Source: CAVWQV01 sp963757115 | GTDB taxonomy: Bacteria; Pseudomonadota; Alphaproteobacteria; Acetobacterales; Acetobacteraceae | Assembly (NCBI GenBank): GCA_963757115.1 | Contig: CAVWQV010000014.1 | Location: 186,001-250,000, forward strand | Reading direction: 5' to 3' | Length of the DNA stretch: 64,000 bases | Shown: positions 10,578-19,214 of the stretch, piece after piece | Numbering within the stretch: the first letter of the stretch is position 1 | Layout: every line of letters begins with the position of its first letter | Position numbers and translations under genes: made by a program | The notes under the pieces: model-generated | What the model was told of the DNA's origin: nothing | Seen by the model: the letters and a program-made list of their open reading frames with translations, nothing else | Databases searched by the model: none

Positions 10578-11492
10578 CTAAGCGCTCAATCCAAGCTTCG
10601 GCTTTACCCAGGCGGCGAGATGCCGGATTGCCTCGTCCGCTTCCGGTGCGGTCCCGGCGAGGAAGTGGAACACGTGCTGCATCTCGGGGATCACGTCGAT
10701 TTTGACCTCGCCGTCCGCGCGGCGGATAGCCTCGGCAAGGTTGCGGCTGTCATCCAGCAGCGTCTCGTAGCTGCCGACCTGGATGTAAACTGGCGGCAGA
10801 CCGCGCAGGTCGCCCCGCAAGGGATTGGCGAGCGGATCGTTCTTGTTGCCGCCCTCGCCGAGGAAGGCCGCCGCCATTCCCTGCACTACCTCGCGCGCGA
10901 CCAGCACATCCTTCTCGCGATTGGTCTCGAACGTTGCGCCGCTGCCGTCCATGTCGAGCCAGGGCGAGAGGGGCATGGTGGCCGCGGGCAGCGGCAAACC
11001 CTGCTCGCGCGCGCGAAGAATGGTGGTGATGGCCAAGGCGCCACCCGCGAAGTCGCCAACAAAGGCGATGTGGTTCGGCGTGATGCCCTGATCCAGCAGC
11101 CAACGGTACGCCTTCACCATGTCGTTTACCGGCCCCGGATGCACGTTTTCCGGCGCCAGCCGATAGTCGACGATGAGCGCCCGGCAGCCGACCGCCTTGG
11201 CGAGATGCGCGTACATCTTGCGGTGCGAGAACATGGAGCCTGTGACGTAGCCGCCGCCGTGTGAGCACAGCAGCACGCGGTCCTCCGCGCAGCCCTTGGG
11301 CACCGCCCATAGCGCAGGAATGCCGCCCGCTTCCGTTTCGATGTAGTCGACGCCGCGCGGCTCCGAGTTGACGTCGCCCAAATGTTCGAAAATCGCCCGC
11401 ATCTCGTCGAGCGGCAGGTCCGGATTGGCGCTCAGCTTCGACGTCATGCCCTGGTAAAGCGTAACGAGCTGCTCGGACTGTTTGCTGGCCAT
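10578..11492 (-). CDS. Alpha/beta hydrolase of the HSL/acetyl-esterase family lacking the catalytic serine
   Basis: 304 aa, alpha/beta hydrolase fold of the hormone-sensitive-lipase (bacterial family IV) type. The oxyanion motif is intact (LLCSHGGGYVTGS, residues 74-86), and the late histidine is present in EMQHVFHFLAG. The nucleophile elbow, normally GDSAGG, reads GDFAGG, so residue 148 is Phe (codon TTC at 11051-11049) where TCC would give Ser. The enzyme as read should not hydrolyse esters by the normal mechanism. The start ATG 11492 (MASKQSEQ) has AAGGAAGG upstream. It lies 70 bases downstream of the luciferase-like monooxygenase on the same strand, suggesting a shared catabolic unit. Confidence 0.88.
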   Translation of the reverse strand: MASKQSEQLVTLYQGMTSKLSANPDLPLDEMRAIFEHLGDVNSEPRGVDYIETEAGGIPALWAVPKGCAEDRVLLCSHGGGYVTGSMFSHRKMYAHLAKAVGCRALIVDYRLAPENVHPGPVNDMVKAYRWLLDQGITPNHIAFVGDFAGGALAITTILRAREQGLPLPAATMPLSPWLDMDGSGATFETNREKDVLVAREVVQGMAAAFLGEGGNKNDPLANPLRGDLRGLPPVYIQVGSYETLLDDSRNLAEAIRRADGEVKIDVIPEMQHVFHFLAGTAPEADEAIRHLAAWVKPKLGLSA

Positions 11493-11562
11493 GGGTATTT
11501 CCTTCCTTCGTCGGCACGCAGAGATGACGGACGGCCGCACTATGGCGGCCGTCCGTCAGCGA

Positions 11563-12933
11563 TCAGGGCGCGTAATTGATTCCGCGTTCCGGCAGCTCGA
11601 CCTTCCCGCCGCACTCGCGAGCGATCACGGGCATCACCTCCTCGGCGAACAGCTGCATTTGATCCTCGATCTCGCGGCCCTCGAAGCCGCCGAGTTCGAA
11701 CCAGCCAAGGAAGCAGAAATCGTCGTATCCGATCTCGTTCTTCATCTTCATGATCTTGTCGATGACGAACTGCTTCGAGCCCTGGATCGCAATCTCGCGC
11801 TCGCGCAGCATTTCCGCCGTGACTCGCTTATTGAGGTCGAACATCGGCTCATCAAGCCGCGCCACCACGGCGCCGAAACCGAACGGCCCATAATAGTCGA
11901 ACTGCAGTTCCATCGCGCGCGCCGCGCGCTCCATCGCCTGCTTTTCCCGGCCTGGGGTGGTGATGTGGATGTATCGGCTGGTCATGATGCCGCGCCGCTT
12001 CTGCGCATCCCAACCATACTTGAACTTGCCGCGGTTCAGCATGTCGGGCCAGCCGGCTTTCTCGGCGGCTTCGTAGTACATGTCGATGTTCTTCTTCAGC
12101 CGGTCGTTCGGCTCGACGATGAACACGCCGTTGACCCCGTGTTCGGCCGCCCATTTGATGGAACGCGGGCTGGTCAGTGGCTCCCAGATCTGGGGATGCG
12201 GCTTCTGCACGGGCTGCGGAAATACCTGCAGCTCCTTCAACGTGGTGGTGGTGGCCTGGACGGGGTTGCCCGCGGAATACATGTCGGGCGCTCCGATGGC
12301 GATCACGTCCTCCAGCCGGCGCTCCACCTTGTCCATCTGGAAGTAGGCGATGGTCTGCTTGTGGTTCCACTTTGTGTAAGAAGGAGGGATCGAGAAGTTC
12401 TCGCCGCGATGCACAAAGGATGGCTCGGTCCAGCATTTGCGGATGATGGCGACCACTTCTTCGAACGACTTGCGGTTTCGCTCCTGATCCTGGATTGTCG
12501 AGCCATACGGGCGGCCAAGGGTCTCGTTCTCGCGCGGCTGGTAACCGCGGCCCATGCCGCACTCGACGCGCCCGCCGCTGATTACGTCGAGCTGGGCGAT
12601 CTGCTCGGCAATGCGCACCGGGTGGTGCCACACGACGATGTTGGCGCATTGACCCAGCCGGATCTTCTTGGTCTGCGCAGCGATCGCCATCTGCGTGAAC
12701 AGCGGGTTCGGGCTCATCTCGGCACCTTCCGGCTGGAAATGGTGCTCGGTGAGCCAGAATGATTGAAAGCCGAGCTTCTCGGCCAGGATGCCCTGTCGTA
12801 CTTGGTTCACCAGGACTTCTTGTGCCGCCTGGTGCACGTCGGCCAGCGAGCCGTCGTTCACTGCCACACCGTCCTTGGTAACCACGACGGGAAGACTAGA
12901 GGCGCCGTTGTGGAACACACCTATTTCGAACAT
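11563..12933 (-). CDS. LLM class flavin-dependent oxidoreductase (bacterial luciferase-like monooxygenase)
   Basis: Predicted FMNH2/F420-type monooxygenase with a TIM-barrel fold, 456 aa, longer than the typical 330-380. The N-terminal region reads MFEIGVFHNGASSLPVV, then FQSFWLTEHHFQPEGAEMSPNP, then LGQCANIVVWHHPVRIAEQ and LDVISGGRVECGMGRGYQP. These are classical luciferase-family motifs (EHH followed by the P-x-R-x-AE block and the SGGR turn). A middle region around residues 195-235 and a C-terminal extension are extra compared with short members. Substrate unknown. It precedes the serine-less esterase in the same direction, so the two are probably co-expressed. Confidence 0.92.
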   Translation of the reverse strand: MFEIGVFHNGASSLPVVVTKDGVAVNDGSLADVHQAAQEVLVNQVRQGILAEKLGFQSFWLTEHHFQPEGAEMSPNPLFTQMAIAAQTKKIRLGQCANIVVWHHPVRIAEQIAQLDVISGGRVECGMGRGYQPRENETLGRPYGSTIQDQERNRKSFEEVVAIIRKCWTEPSFVHRGENFSIPPSYTKWNHKQTIAYFQMDKVERRLEDVIAIGAPDMYSAGNPVQATTTTLKELQVFPQPVQKPHPQIWEPLTSPRSIKWAAEHGVNGVFIVEPNDRLKKNIDMYYEAAEKAGWPDMLNRGKFKYGWDAQKRRGIMTSRYIHITTPGREKQAMERAARAMELQFDYYGPFGFGAVVARLDEPMFDLNKRVTAEMLREREIAIQGSKQFVIDKIMKMKNEIGYDDFCFLGWFELGGFEGREIEDQMQLFAEEVMPVIARECGGKVELPERGINYAP

Positions 12934-13318
12934 TCAATTTCCTCCCGGAAATGATTGGCTTTGTTGCGACGATGCCGTCGGACCGTCCTTCGGACGGCTT
13001 CAAATGGAACTATCGACTGGATCGGTGCAACCCGTCAACGGCGCGCGACTGGCCAGCGCGAGCAGCCGGGCCCATAATCCCGCTCCGGGCGGGACGACTT
13101 GTTGCTACCGGGCTCCGGCGGGTCGGACACGCTGTCGTGCCCGACCCCCCAAACCCGTCTGCGGCAAGCTCTGCCTTGTGGCGCAACCGATGGAGGAGCA
13201 GAATACTTTCGAGTCCGATCGCGGTTGATCGGATCGGCTATACCGTCGCCTTGTTCCCGACTGGTCCACGCACCGACCGGTCGGTCGCTTAAAACGTGCC
13301 GCCGTGCGGCGACGGCGA
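12934..13318. other. Non-coding interval upstream of the monooxygenase gene
   Basis: About 385 bases between the monooxygenase start and the DUF4142 stop, both on the minus strand. Short open frames on the plus strand (for example 12951-13292) show no family motif or convincing ribosome binding site. I see no tRNA, repeat or clear hairpin. It should contain the promoter of the monooxygenase-esterase unit, but I cannot identify the boxes with confidence. Confidence 0.5.
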
Positions 13319-13849
13319 TCAGAGCGGCGCGATGTATTGCAAGCCTTTCAACAGCGAAAGATGCGTCTGAATGAACGCCGTCGCGATCAGCGCGACATGC
13401 ACGAAGTCTGCGGCAGGATCGGTGTCACCGGCGAGAAATTCCTGTTGCAGCAGCAGCAATTGCTGATGACCCTGGATCTGCGCCTGAACGTAGGACTCGT
13501 CGAACCGCGGCCCTGTTAGACCCTGCAAGGACGCGATAATCTGCTGCTGCGCCGCCGTCAGTTGGGCAGGGGGCGGCGTGAACTCGCTGGTCAAGGATTG
13601 TGCCACCGCCGTCTGCTCAGCGATTTCCGACTGCGCGAACCGGCGCACAAACGCGTTCTTGGAAATGCTCAATGCGACCTGGCTCGTGGTTTTTGCCAGC
13701 GTCCCGATCTGCAGGGTTGCCGCAGCGTAGGATGCGGGATCAAGCGGCTGGGCTGGGCTCTGGGCGGTTTGCCCATATGCGCCCGCGGAGCGCAACAATA
13801 ACGGCGCGGTGGCGCCGGCGAGGCCGAGAAGAACGTGGCGACGGTCCAT
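13319..13849 (-). CDS. DUF4142 family exported protein
   Basis: 176 aa, predicted periplasmic, function unknown. The N-terminus MDRRHVLLGLAGATAPLLLRS has an Arg-Arg followed by a hydrophobic stretch and AYGQTA, consistent with a Sec or possibly Tat signal. The remainder is mostly helical and alanine/glutamine rich, with PLDPASYAAATLQIGTLAK and GTDP-type ends typical of DUF4142 (ferritin-like helical bundle) proteins. ATG 13849 is preceded by AAAGGAAAA; the frame is open upstream to 14005 but that part lacks coding character. It is divergent from the branched-chain dehydrogenase operon. Confidence 0.75.
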   Translation of the reverse strand: MDRRHVLLGLAGATAPLLLRSAGAYGQTAQSPAQPLDPASYAAATLQIGTLAKTTSQVALSISKNAFVRRFAQSEIAEQTAVAQSLTSEFTPPPAQLTAAQQQIIASLQGLTGPRFDESYVQAQIQGHQQLLLLQQEFLAGDTDPAADFVHVALIATAFIQTHLSLLKGLQYIAPL

Positions 13850-14060
13850 GGGGGTTTTCCTTTGCTGAACGCGCGGCCGTTCCTCGACCGCCGCCCACCC
13901 TGACGAAAATAGCCCTGCTTGGTTTACGTCGTTCAGGCAATTTTGATCTCGCCACGTGAAGGCGCCAAAACGCGTGTCCCGCCGCCGGCCCAAATGCACA
14001 AACACGTGCGCGGCGCTCCTTGAGCAGCGTAAACTCGCCGAAGCTGTTGGGGGTCGACGA

Positions 14061-15293
14061 TTGAAGAACTCGGTTCCGTTGCGCCTTCACGTGCCCGAAC
14101 CGCCGGCCCGCCCCGGCCAGGCCGCGGATTTCAGCTGGGTCAAGGTGCCGCCGGCGGGATCGGTGCCGCGCCCGGACATCACCGCCGAGCCGAACGCGAT
14201 GCGCGAGCACGCCTATGCATTGATCCGGGTGCTCGACGAGGACGGGCGCGCGGTCGGCGCGTGGGACCCGAGGCTCGACCCCGACACGCTTCGGCGCGGG
14301 CTCAGGCTGATGATGCTGACCCGGGCCTATGACGAGCGCATGTTCCGCGCCCAGCGCCAGGGCAAGACGTCGTTCTACATGCGCTGCACGGGCGAGGAGG
14401 CGATCGGGGTCGCCCAGGCGATGGCGCTCGACGAGCGGGACATGGTGTTCCCGACCTATCGCCAGCAAAGCTTGCTGATCGCCCGCGGCTGGCCGCTGGT
14501 CGACATGATGAACCAGGTCTTTTCCAACAGCCGCGACCGGCTCAAGGGGCGGCAAATGCCCGTCATGTATTCCAGCAAGGCGGCCGGCTTTTTTTCCATC
14601 GCCGGCAATCTCGCGACGCAGTTGCCGCAAGCGGTGGGCTGGGCGATGGCCTCGGCAATCAAGGGCGACGACCGGATCGCCGCCGGCTGGATTGGTGAGG
14701 GCGCCACGGCGGAGGGCGACTTCCACCACGCCCTGACCTTCGCCAGCGTGTATCGCGCGCCGGTGATCCTCAACATCGTCAACAACCAGTACGCCATCTC
14801 CTCCTTCCAGGGGATCGCCGGCGGCGAGCACACGACGTTTGCGGCGCGGGCGCTCGGCTACGGCCTGCCGGCGCTGCGCGTCGACGGCAACGACTTCCTG
14901 GCGGTGCATGCCGCCACAAGCTGGGCGGCGGACCGGGCGCGCTCCAACGGCGGGCCGACCGTGATCGAGCTGTTCTCCTATCGGGCGTCGGCGCATTCGA
15001 CGAGCGATGACCCAAGCAAGTACCGCCCGGCCGACGAAGCGAGCCATTGGCCGCTTGGCGATCCGATCGCCCGGCTCCGGGCGCATCTTGCCGCCATGGG
15101 CGCTTGGTCCGACGCCGAGCACGAGCAGCTGGCGGCCGAGGTGGAACGCACGGTGCGCGAGGCGCAAAGCGAGGCGGAAGGCTACGGCACGCTCGGCACC
15201 GGCGAGCACCACAGCCCGGCCACCATGTTCGACGACGTGTTCAAGGAGATGCCGTGGCATCTCCGCCGCCAGCGGCAGGAGCTGGGTTACTGA
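14061..15293 (+). CDS. bkdA1: Branched-chain 2-oxoacid dehydrogenase E1 component, alpha subunit
   Basis: Thiamine-diphosphate dependent decarboxylase subunit that acts on the keto acids of Leu, Ile and Val. The TPP/Mg motif is GWIGEGATAEGDFHH with NIVNNQYAIS about 28 residues later. The phosphorylation-loop-like ASAHSTSDDPSKYRP is present. The start is not obvious: the first in-frame candidate that matches family N-termini (LKNSVPLRLHVPEPPARPG) is a TTG at 14061, giving 410 aa, the same as Pseudomonas BkdA1. The open frame reaches back to 13956. First gene of a tight four-gene operon; its stop is one base before the E1 beta start. An acetoin or pyruvate dehydrogenase is less likely because of the N-terminal extension. 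Confidence 0.9.
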   Translation: MKNSVPLRLHVPEPPARPGQAADFSWVKVPPAGSVPRPDITAEPNAMREHAYALIRVLDEDGRAVGAWDPRLDPDTLRRGLRLMMLTRAYDERMFRAQRQGKTSFYMRCTGEEAIGVAQAMALDERDMVFPTYRQQSLLIARGWPLVDMMNQVFSNSRDRLKGRQMPVMYSSKAAGFFSIAGNLATQLPQAVGWAMASAIKGDDRIAAGWIGEGATAEGDFHHALTFASVYRAPVILNIVNNQYAISSFQGIAGGEHTTFAARALGYGLPALRVDGNDFLAVHAATSWAADRARSNGGPTVIELFSYRASAHSTSDDPSKYRPADEASHWPLGDPIARLRAHLAAMGAWSDAEHEQLAAEVERTVREAQSEAEGYGTLGTGEHHSPATMFDDVFKEMPWHLRRQRQELGY

Positions 15294-15294
15294 G

Positions 15295-16308
15295 ATGCCG
15301 CGCATGAACATGGTCCAGGCGCTCAACTCAGCGATGGACGTGATGATGGCGCGCGACCCCAACGTGGTCGTGTTCGGCGAGGACGTGGGCTATTTCGGCG
15401 GCGTGTTCCGCTGCACGGAGGGCTTGCAGCGCAAATACGGCCCCGAGCGCGCCTTCGACACGCCGATCGCCGAGGCGGGGATCCTGGCGACCGCGGTCGG
15501 CATGGGCGTCTACGGCTTGCGCCCGGTGGTCGAGATCCAGTTCGCCGACTACATCTACCCGGCGACCGACCAACTCGTCTCCACCGCCGCCCGCCTGCGC
15601 TATCGCTCGGGCGGCGAGTTCACCGCCCCCATCACGGTTCGCGCGCCCTGCGGCGGCGGCATCTTCGGCGGGCAGACCCACAGCCAGAGCCCCGAGGCCA
15701 TCTTCACGCATGTCTGCGGGCTCAAGACCGTCGTGCCGTCCACTCCCTACGACGCCAAGGGCCTGCTCATCAGCGCGATCGCCGACGACGACCCGGTGAT
15801 CTTTCTGGAGCCCAAGCGCCTCTACAACGGCCCGTTCGACGGCCATCACGACCGGCCGGTTACACCGTGGACCGCGCACGAGGCAGGCGAGGTTCCGTCC
15901 GATCATTACGTAGTCCCACTCGGGAAGGCCTCCGTGGTGCGTCCCGGCGAGGACGTGACGGTGCTCGCCTACGGCACCATGGTGCACGTGGCGCTGGCGG
16001 CGGCGGCGGAGAGCGGCATCGACGCCGAGATTGTCGATCTGCGCACGCTCGTCCCGGTCGACATCGACGCGATCGTCGGCTCCGTCGAGAAAACCGGCCG
16101 GTGCGTGATCGTCCACGAGGCGACGCGGACCAGCGGCTACGGCGCTGAGCTGTGCGGCCTCGTGCAGGAGCACTGCTTCTACCATCTCGAAGCACCGATC
16201 GTTCGGGTGACGGGCTGGGACACGCCGTATCCCCATGCGCTGGAATGGGACTACTTCCCCGGACCCAAGCGCGTCGCGGACGGGCTGCGGCGGGCGATGG
16301 AAGGCTGA
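15295..16308 (+). CDS. bkdA2: Branched-chain 2-oxoacid dehydrogenase E1 component, beta subunit
   Basis: 337 aa partner of the alpha subunit, forming the alpha2beta2 E1. Begins MPRMNMVQALNSAMDVMM; the segment VVVFGEDVGYFGGVFRCTEGL carries the TPP-contacting Glu-Asp, and FDTPIAEAGILATAVGMG is the usual E1 beta motif. The family-typical phenylalanine/tyrosine block EIQFADYIYPATDQ follows. The C-terminal transketolase domain starts with a block like DVTVLAYGTMVHVAL and ends in DTPYPHALEWDYFPGPKRV, which is the branched-chain type. ATG 15295 is one base after the E1 alpha stop, so translation is coupled. Confidence 0.95.
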   Translation: MPRMNMVQALNSAMDVMMARDPNVVVFGEDVGYFGGVFRCTEGLQRKYGPERAFDTPIAEAGILATAVGMGVYGLRPVVEIQFADYIYPATDQLVSTAARLRYRSGGEFTAPITVRAPCGGGIFGGQTHSQSPEAIFTHVCGLKTVVPSTPYDAKGLLISAIADDDPVIFLEPKRLYNGPFDGHHDRPVTPWTAHEAGEVPSDHYVVPLGKASVVRPGEDVTVLAYGTMVHVALAAAAESGIDAEIVDLRTLVPVDIDAIVGSVEKTGRCVIVHEATRTSGYGAELCGLVQEHCFYHLEAPIVRVTGWDTPYPHALEWDYFPGPKRVADGLRRAMEG

Positions 16309-16309
16309 C

Positions 16310-17551
16310 GTGGCCCGCTTCGTGTTCAACCTCCCCGATGTCGGCGAAGGCATCGCGGAGGCGGAGGTGGTCGGCTGGCACGTCGAGGCCGGCGGCGTAG
16401 TCGCCGAGGACGACCCGCTGGTGGACGTGATGACGGACAAGGCGACGGTGGAAATCCCATCGCCGCGCAGCGGCCGCGTGCTCGCCACCACCGGCCGGCC
16501 CGGCGACAAGATCCAGGTCGGCGCCGAGCTGGTCGTCCTGGAGGTAGGCGGCGAAGCGGCCGAGGCGAGCGCGCCACCGCCTTCGGCGCCACCGCCCGCT
16601 TCGCCCGCTCCCGAGGAGCTGCCACAGCGCCCGACCGAGGGGCGGTCCGCGCCCCTACCGGCTAACAGATCCGTCCGCCCCGGCAAGCCGCTCGCGTCCC
16701 CGGCCGTGCGACGACGCGCGCACGAGCTGGGCATCCCGCTTCAGTTCGTCGCCGCAACCGGTCCCGCCGGCCGGATCACCCACGCCGATCTGGATGCTCA
16801 GCTTGCCTCGGGGTCCCGCATCGGCGCCGCCGTGCCTGCGCGCCCCGCTCCGGCCGATGAGATCGAGGAGATCAAGATCATCGGCCTGCGCCGGCGGATC
16901 GCCGAGCGGATGCAGGAAGCGAAGCGGCGCATCCCGCACTACGCCTATGTCGAGGAGATCGACGTCACCGCGCTCGAGGCGCTGCGCGCGCACCTTAACG
17001 CGCGTTACGAGGAGCGGACGAGGCTGACCATGCTGCCATTTCTCATGGCGGCGCTGGCCCGCGCCGTTCCGCGCTTTCCTATGGTCAACGCATTGTTCGA
17101 CGACGACGCCGGCATCCTCCGCCGCCACGCGGCCCTGCATATCGGCATCGCCACGCAGACGCCGCAGGGCCTGCTGGTTCCGGTGGTCCGCAACGCCGCG
17201 GCGTTGGGCCTATGGGAGGCGGCGGCGGCGATCGCCCGGCTGGCAGGCGCGGCGCGGGACGGCAAGGCAACCCGCGACGAACTGACCGGCTCGACCATCA
17301 CCATCACCAGCCTCGGCCCCATCGGCGGCATCGTGACCACGCCGGTCATCAACTACCCGGAGGTCGCGATCGTCGGCGTCAACCGCATCGTCGAGCGCCC
17401 GGTGGTGCTGGGCGGGCAAGTGGTGGTGCGCAAGATGATGAACCTGTCGAGTTCCTTCGACCATCGCGTGGTGGACGGGTCGGACGCCGCGCAGTTCATC
17501 CAGGAAATCAAGTCGCTGCTGGAGCAGCCCGCGACCTTGTTCATCCCGTGA
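16310..17551 (+). CDS. bkdB: Dihydrolipoamide acyltransferase (E2) of the branched-chain 2-oxoacid dehydrogenase complex
   Basis: 413 aa, core of the complex. Residues 1-75 are one lipoyl domain with the modified lysine in VMTDKATVEIPSP. A Pro/Ala linker (about 83-118) leads to a peripheral-subunit binding domain (SPAVRRRAHELGIPLQFV, about 125-160). The catalytic domain follows from about residue 185 and ends with SSSFDHRVVDGSDAAQF, which holds the His-x3-Asp-Gly active site. Starts at GTG 16310 directly after the E1 beta stop at 16308. The single lipoyl domain and the EVM/VMTDKATVEI type fit branched-chain E2 better than pyruvate E2. Confidence 0.94.
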   Translation: MARFVFNLPDVGEGIAEAEVVGWHVEAGGVVAEDDPLVDVMTDKATVEIPSPRSGRVLATTGRPGDKIQVGAELVVLEVGGEAAEASAPPPSAPPPASPAPEELPQRPTEGRSAPLPANRSVRPGKPLASPAVRRRAHELGIPLQFVAATGPAGRITHADLDAQLASGSRIGAAVPARPAPADEIEEIKIIGLRRRIAERMQEAKRRIPHYAYVEEIDVTALEALRAHLNARYEERTRLTMLPFLMAALARAVPRFPMVNALFDDDAGILRRHAALHIGIATQTPQGLLVPVVRNAAALGLWEAAAAIARLAGAARDGKATRDELTGSTITITSLGPIGGIVTTPVINYPEVAIVGVNRIVERPVVLGGQVVVRKMMNLSSSFDHRVVDGSDAAQFIQEIKSLLEQPATLFIP

Positions 17552-17564
17552 CCGCCCTCGCGCG

Positions 17565-18965
17565 ATGATCGAAACCAAGGTGCTCGTGGTGGGCGGCGGG
17601 CCGGGCGGTTACGTGGCCGCGATCCGGGCCGGGCAGCTCGGGCTCGACACCGTGCTGGTGGAAACCGGCCGGCTCGGCGGCACCTGCCTCGTCCGCGGTT
17701 GCATCCCCAGCAAGGCGTTGATCCATGCCGCCGGCAAGTTCGACGACATGCGGCGGGCAGTCGGCGGCGACACGACCGGCATCCGCCTGTTGGCGCCGCC
17801 CGCGATCGACATGGCGCGCACGGTCGCCTGGAAGGAAGGCATCGTCGACCGGCTGACCGGGGGGGTCGCGACCCTGCTGCGCAAGGCCGGGGTGCGGGTG
17901 CTTTCGGGCTGGGCCACATTCAGCGACGCCAAGACCTGCACGGTACGCACCGCCGACGGCGTCGAGACGCTGCGGGCGGAGCATGTCATCCTGGCGACCG
18001 GTTCTACCTCGGCGTTGCTGCCCGGGGTCGAGTTCGGCGGCCCGGTGATCTCGTCCACCGAGGCACTGATGCTCGACCGGGTGCCCGCACGCCTTCTCGT
18101 GGTGGGGGCGGGCTATATCGGACTGGAGCTCGGAACGGCGTTCGCCAAGCTCGGCGCGGCGGTCACGGTGGTTGAGGCGCAGGAGCGCATCCTGCCGAAC
18201 TGGGACGAGGCGCTGACCAATCCCGTACGGCGCTGGCTCGAACGCGCCGGCGTCGGCTTGCACCTCGGCTCGCGCATCGATGGCGTGGAGCGGGGCGAAA
18301 CGGAGGTGGCCGTCACGGTTCGAAAGGCGGACGGGACAGCGGCTCGGGTGGTCGCGGACACCATGCTGGTCACGGTGGGGCGCCGCCCGGCGACGGAAGG
18401 ATGGGGCCTCGAAGCGATGGCGGTCGACATGACCGGCCCGTTTGTGCGGGTGGACGACCGATGCCGGACCTCCATGCGCAACGTTTGGGCGATCGGCGAC
18501 CTCGTGGGCGAGCCGATGCTGGCGCACAAGGCCTCGGCGCAGGGCGAGATGGTGGCGGAGATCATCGCCGGGGCCCGGCGGCTGTTCGACCCGGTCGCCA
18601 TTCCGGCGGTCTGCTTCACCGAACCCGAGATCGTGAGCGTCGGCGTCGCGCCCGACCCTCACGGGCAAAATGAGGCGATCGTCGTCGGCCGGTTCCCGTT
18701 CGCGGCGAGCGGGCGCGCGCTCGGCATGGAAGCGGGGGCGGATGGCGGGTTCGTCCGGGTGGTGGCCCGGCGCGACGACCACCGCGTGCTGGGCGTGCAA
18801 GCGGTCGGCGCGCACGTTTCCGAGCTTGTCGGGGAGTTCACCCTGGCGATCGAGATGGGCGCTCTGCTGGAGGATGTGGCCGGGACGATCCACGCCCATC
18901 CGACCCTGACCGAAGCGTTCCACGAAGCCGCCCTCGGCGGGCTCGGCCACGCCATCCACCTCTAA
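17565..18965 (+). CDS. lpdV: Dihydrolipoyl dehydrogenase (E3)
   Basis: 466-aa flavoprotein that reoxidises lipoamide with NAD+. FAD-binding motif GGGPGGYVAAIRAGQLG at the N-terminus; redox-active disulfide in GGTCLVRGCIPSKALI; NAD-binding VVGAGYIGLELGTAFAKLGA around residue 180; second FAD motif NVWAIGDLVGEPMLAHKA; C-terminal dimer domain with HAHPTLTEAFHEAALG holding the active-site His-Glu. The position 13 bases after the E2 gene indicates it is the dedicated E3 of the branched-chain complex (LpdV type) rather than the general Lpd. Confidence 0.95.
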   Translation: MIETKVLVVGGGPGGYVAAIRAGQLGLDTVLVETGRLGGTCLVRGCIPSKALIHAAGKFDDMRRAVGGDTTGIRLLAPPAIDMARTVAWKEGIVDRLTGGVATLLRKAGVRVLSGWATFSDAKTCTVRTADGVETLRAEHVILATGSTSALLPGVEFGGPVISSTEALMLDRVPARLLVVGAGYIGLELGTAFAKLGAAVTVVEAQERILPNWDEALTNPVRRWLERAGVGLHLGSRIDGVERGETEVAVTVRKADGTAARVVADTMLVTVGRRPATEGWGLEAMAVDMTGPFVRVDDRCRTSMRNVWAIGDLVGEPMLAHKASAQGEMVAEIIAGARRLFDPVAIPAVCFTEPEIVSVGVAPDPHGQNEAIVVGRFPFAASGRALGMEAGADGGFVRVVARRDDHRVLGVQAVGAHVSELVGEFTLAIEMGALLEDVAGTIHAHPTLTEAFHEAALGGLGHAIHL

Positions 18966-18967
18966 TC

Positions 18968-19131
18968 AGCGCGCTCGTGACCGGCCATCCACCAGATGCG
19001 CTCTGTAGCTCCGCCCAAGTCATGAAAACGCCTAGCCAGGAATTGATGAAGGTTTCCGACCAGGCCCAGGTCACCGGTATCCCGACCACCAGAGAAAGCA
19101 GATAAGTGGCCACAAGGCGCGAGCATGTCAT
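18968..19131 (-). pseudogene. Possible remnant of a DUF2798-like small membrane protein
   Basis: The minus strand from 19131 reads MTCSRLVATYLLSLVVGI, then in a shifted frame GDLGLVGN, then back in the first frame FINSWLGVFMTWAELQ. Together this resembles DUF2798 small two-helix membrane proteins (pattern SGIxT...LGLxxxFxxxWLxxxxxSWA). Two compensating shifts within about thirty bases are needed, so either the gene is decayed or the match is fortuitous. The C-terminal half of the family is not recognisable. Low confidence. Confidence 0.25.
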
Positions 19132-19214
19132 GGGGGCCTACCTTCGGTCCTATATCCGGACACAATCCACCCGCACCGCATCCTTTAAGCGGGCACGACG
19201 CGCTCCAGTGACCA

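Noticed and set aside
12951..13292. Plus-strand frame upstream of the monooxygenase
   Set aside because: Has an ATG but no ribosome site, coding pattern or homology that I recognise.
13740..15362. 540-codon minus frame opposite the E1 alpha gene
   Set aside because: E1 alpha TPP motifs on the plus strand are decisive; the frame is a shadow.
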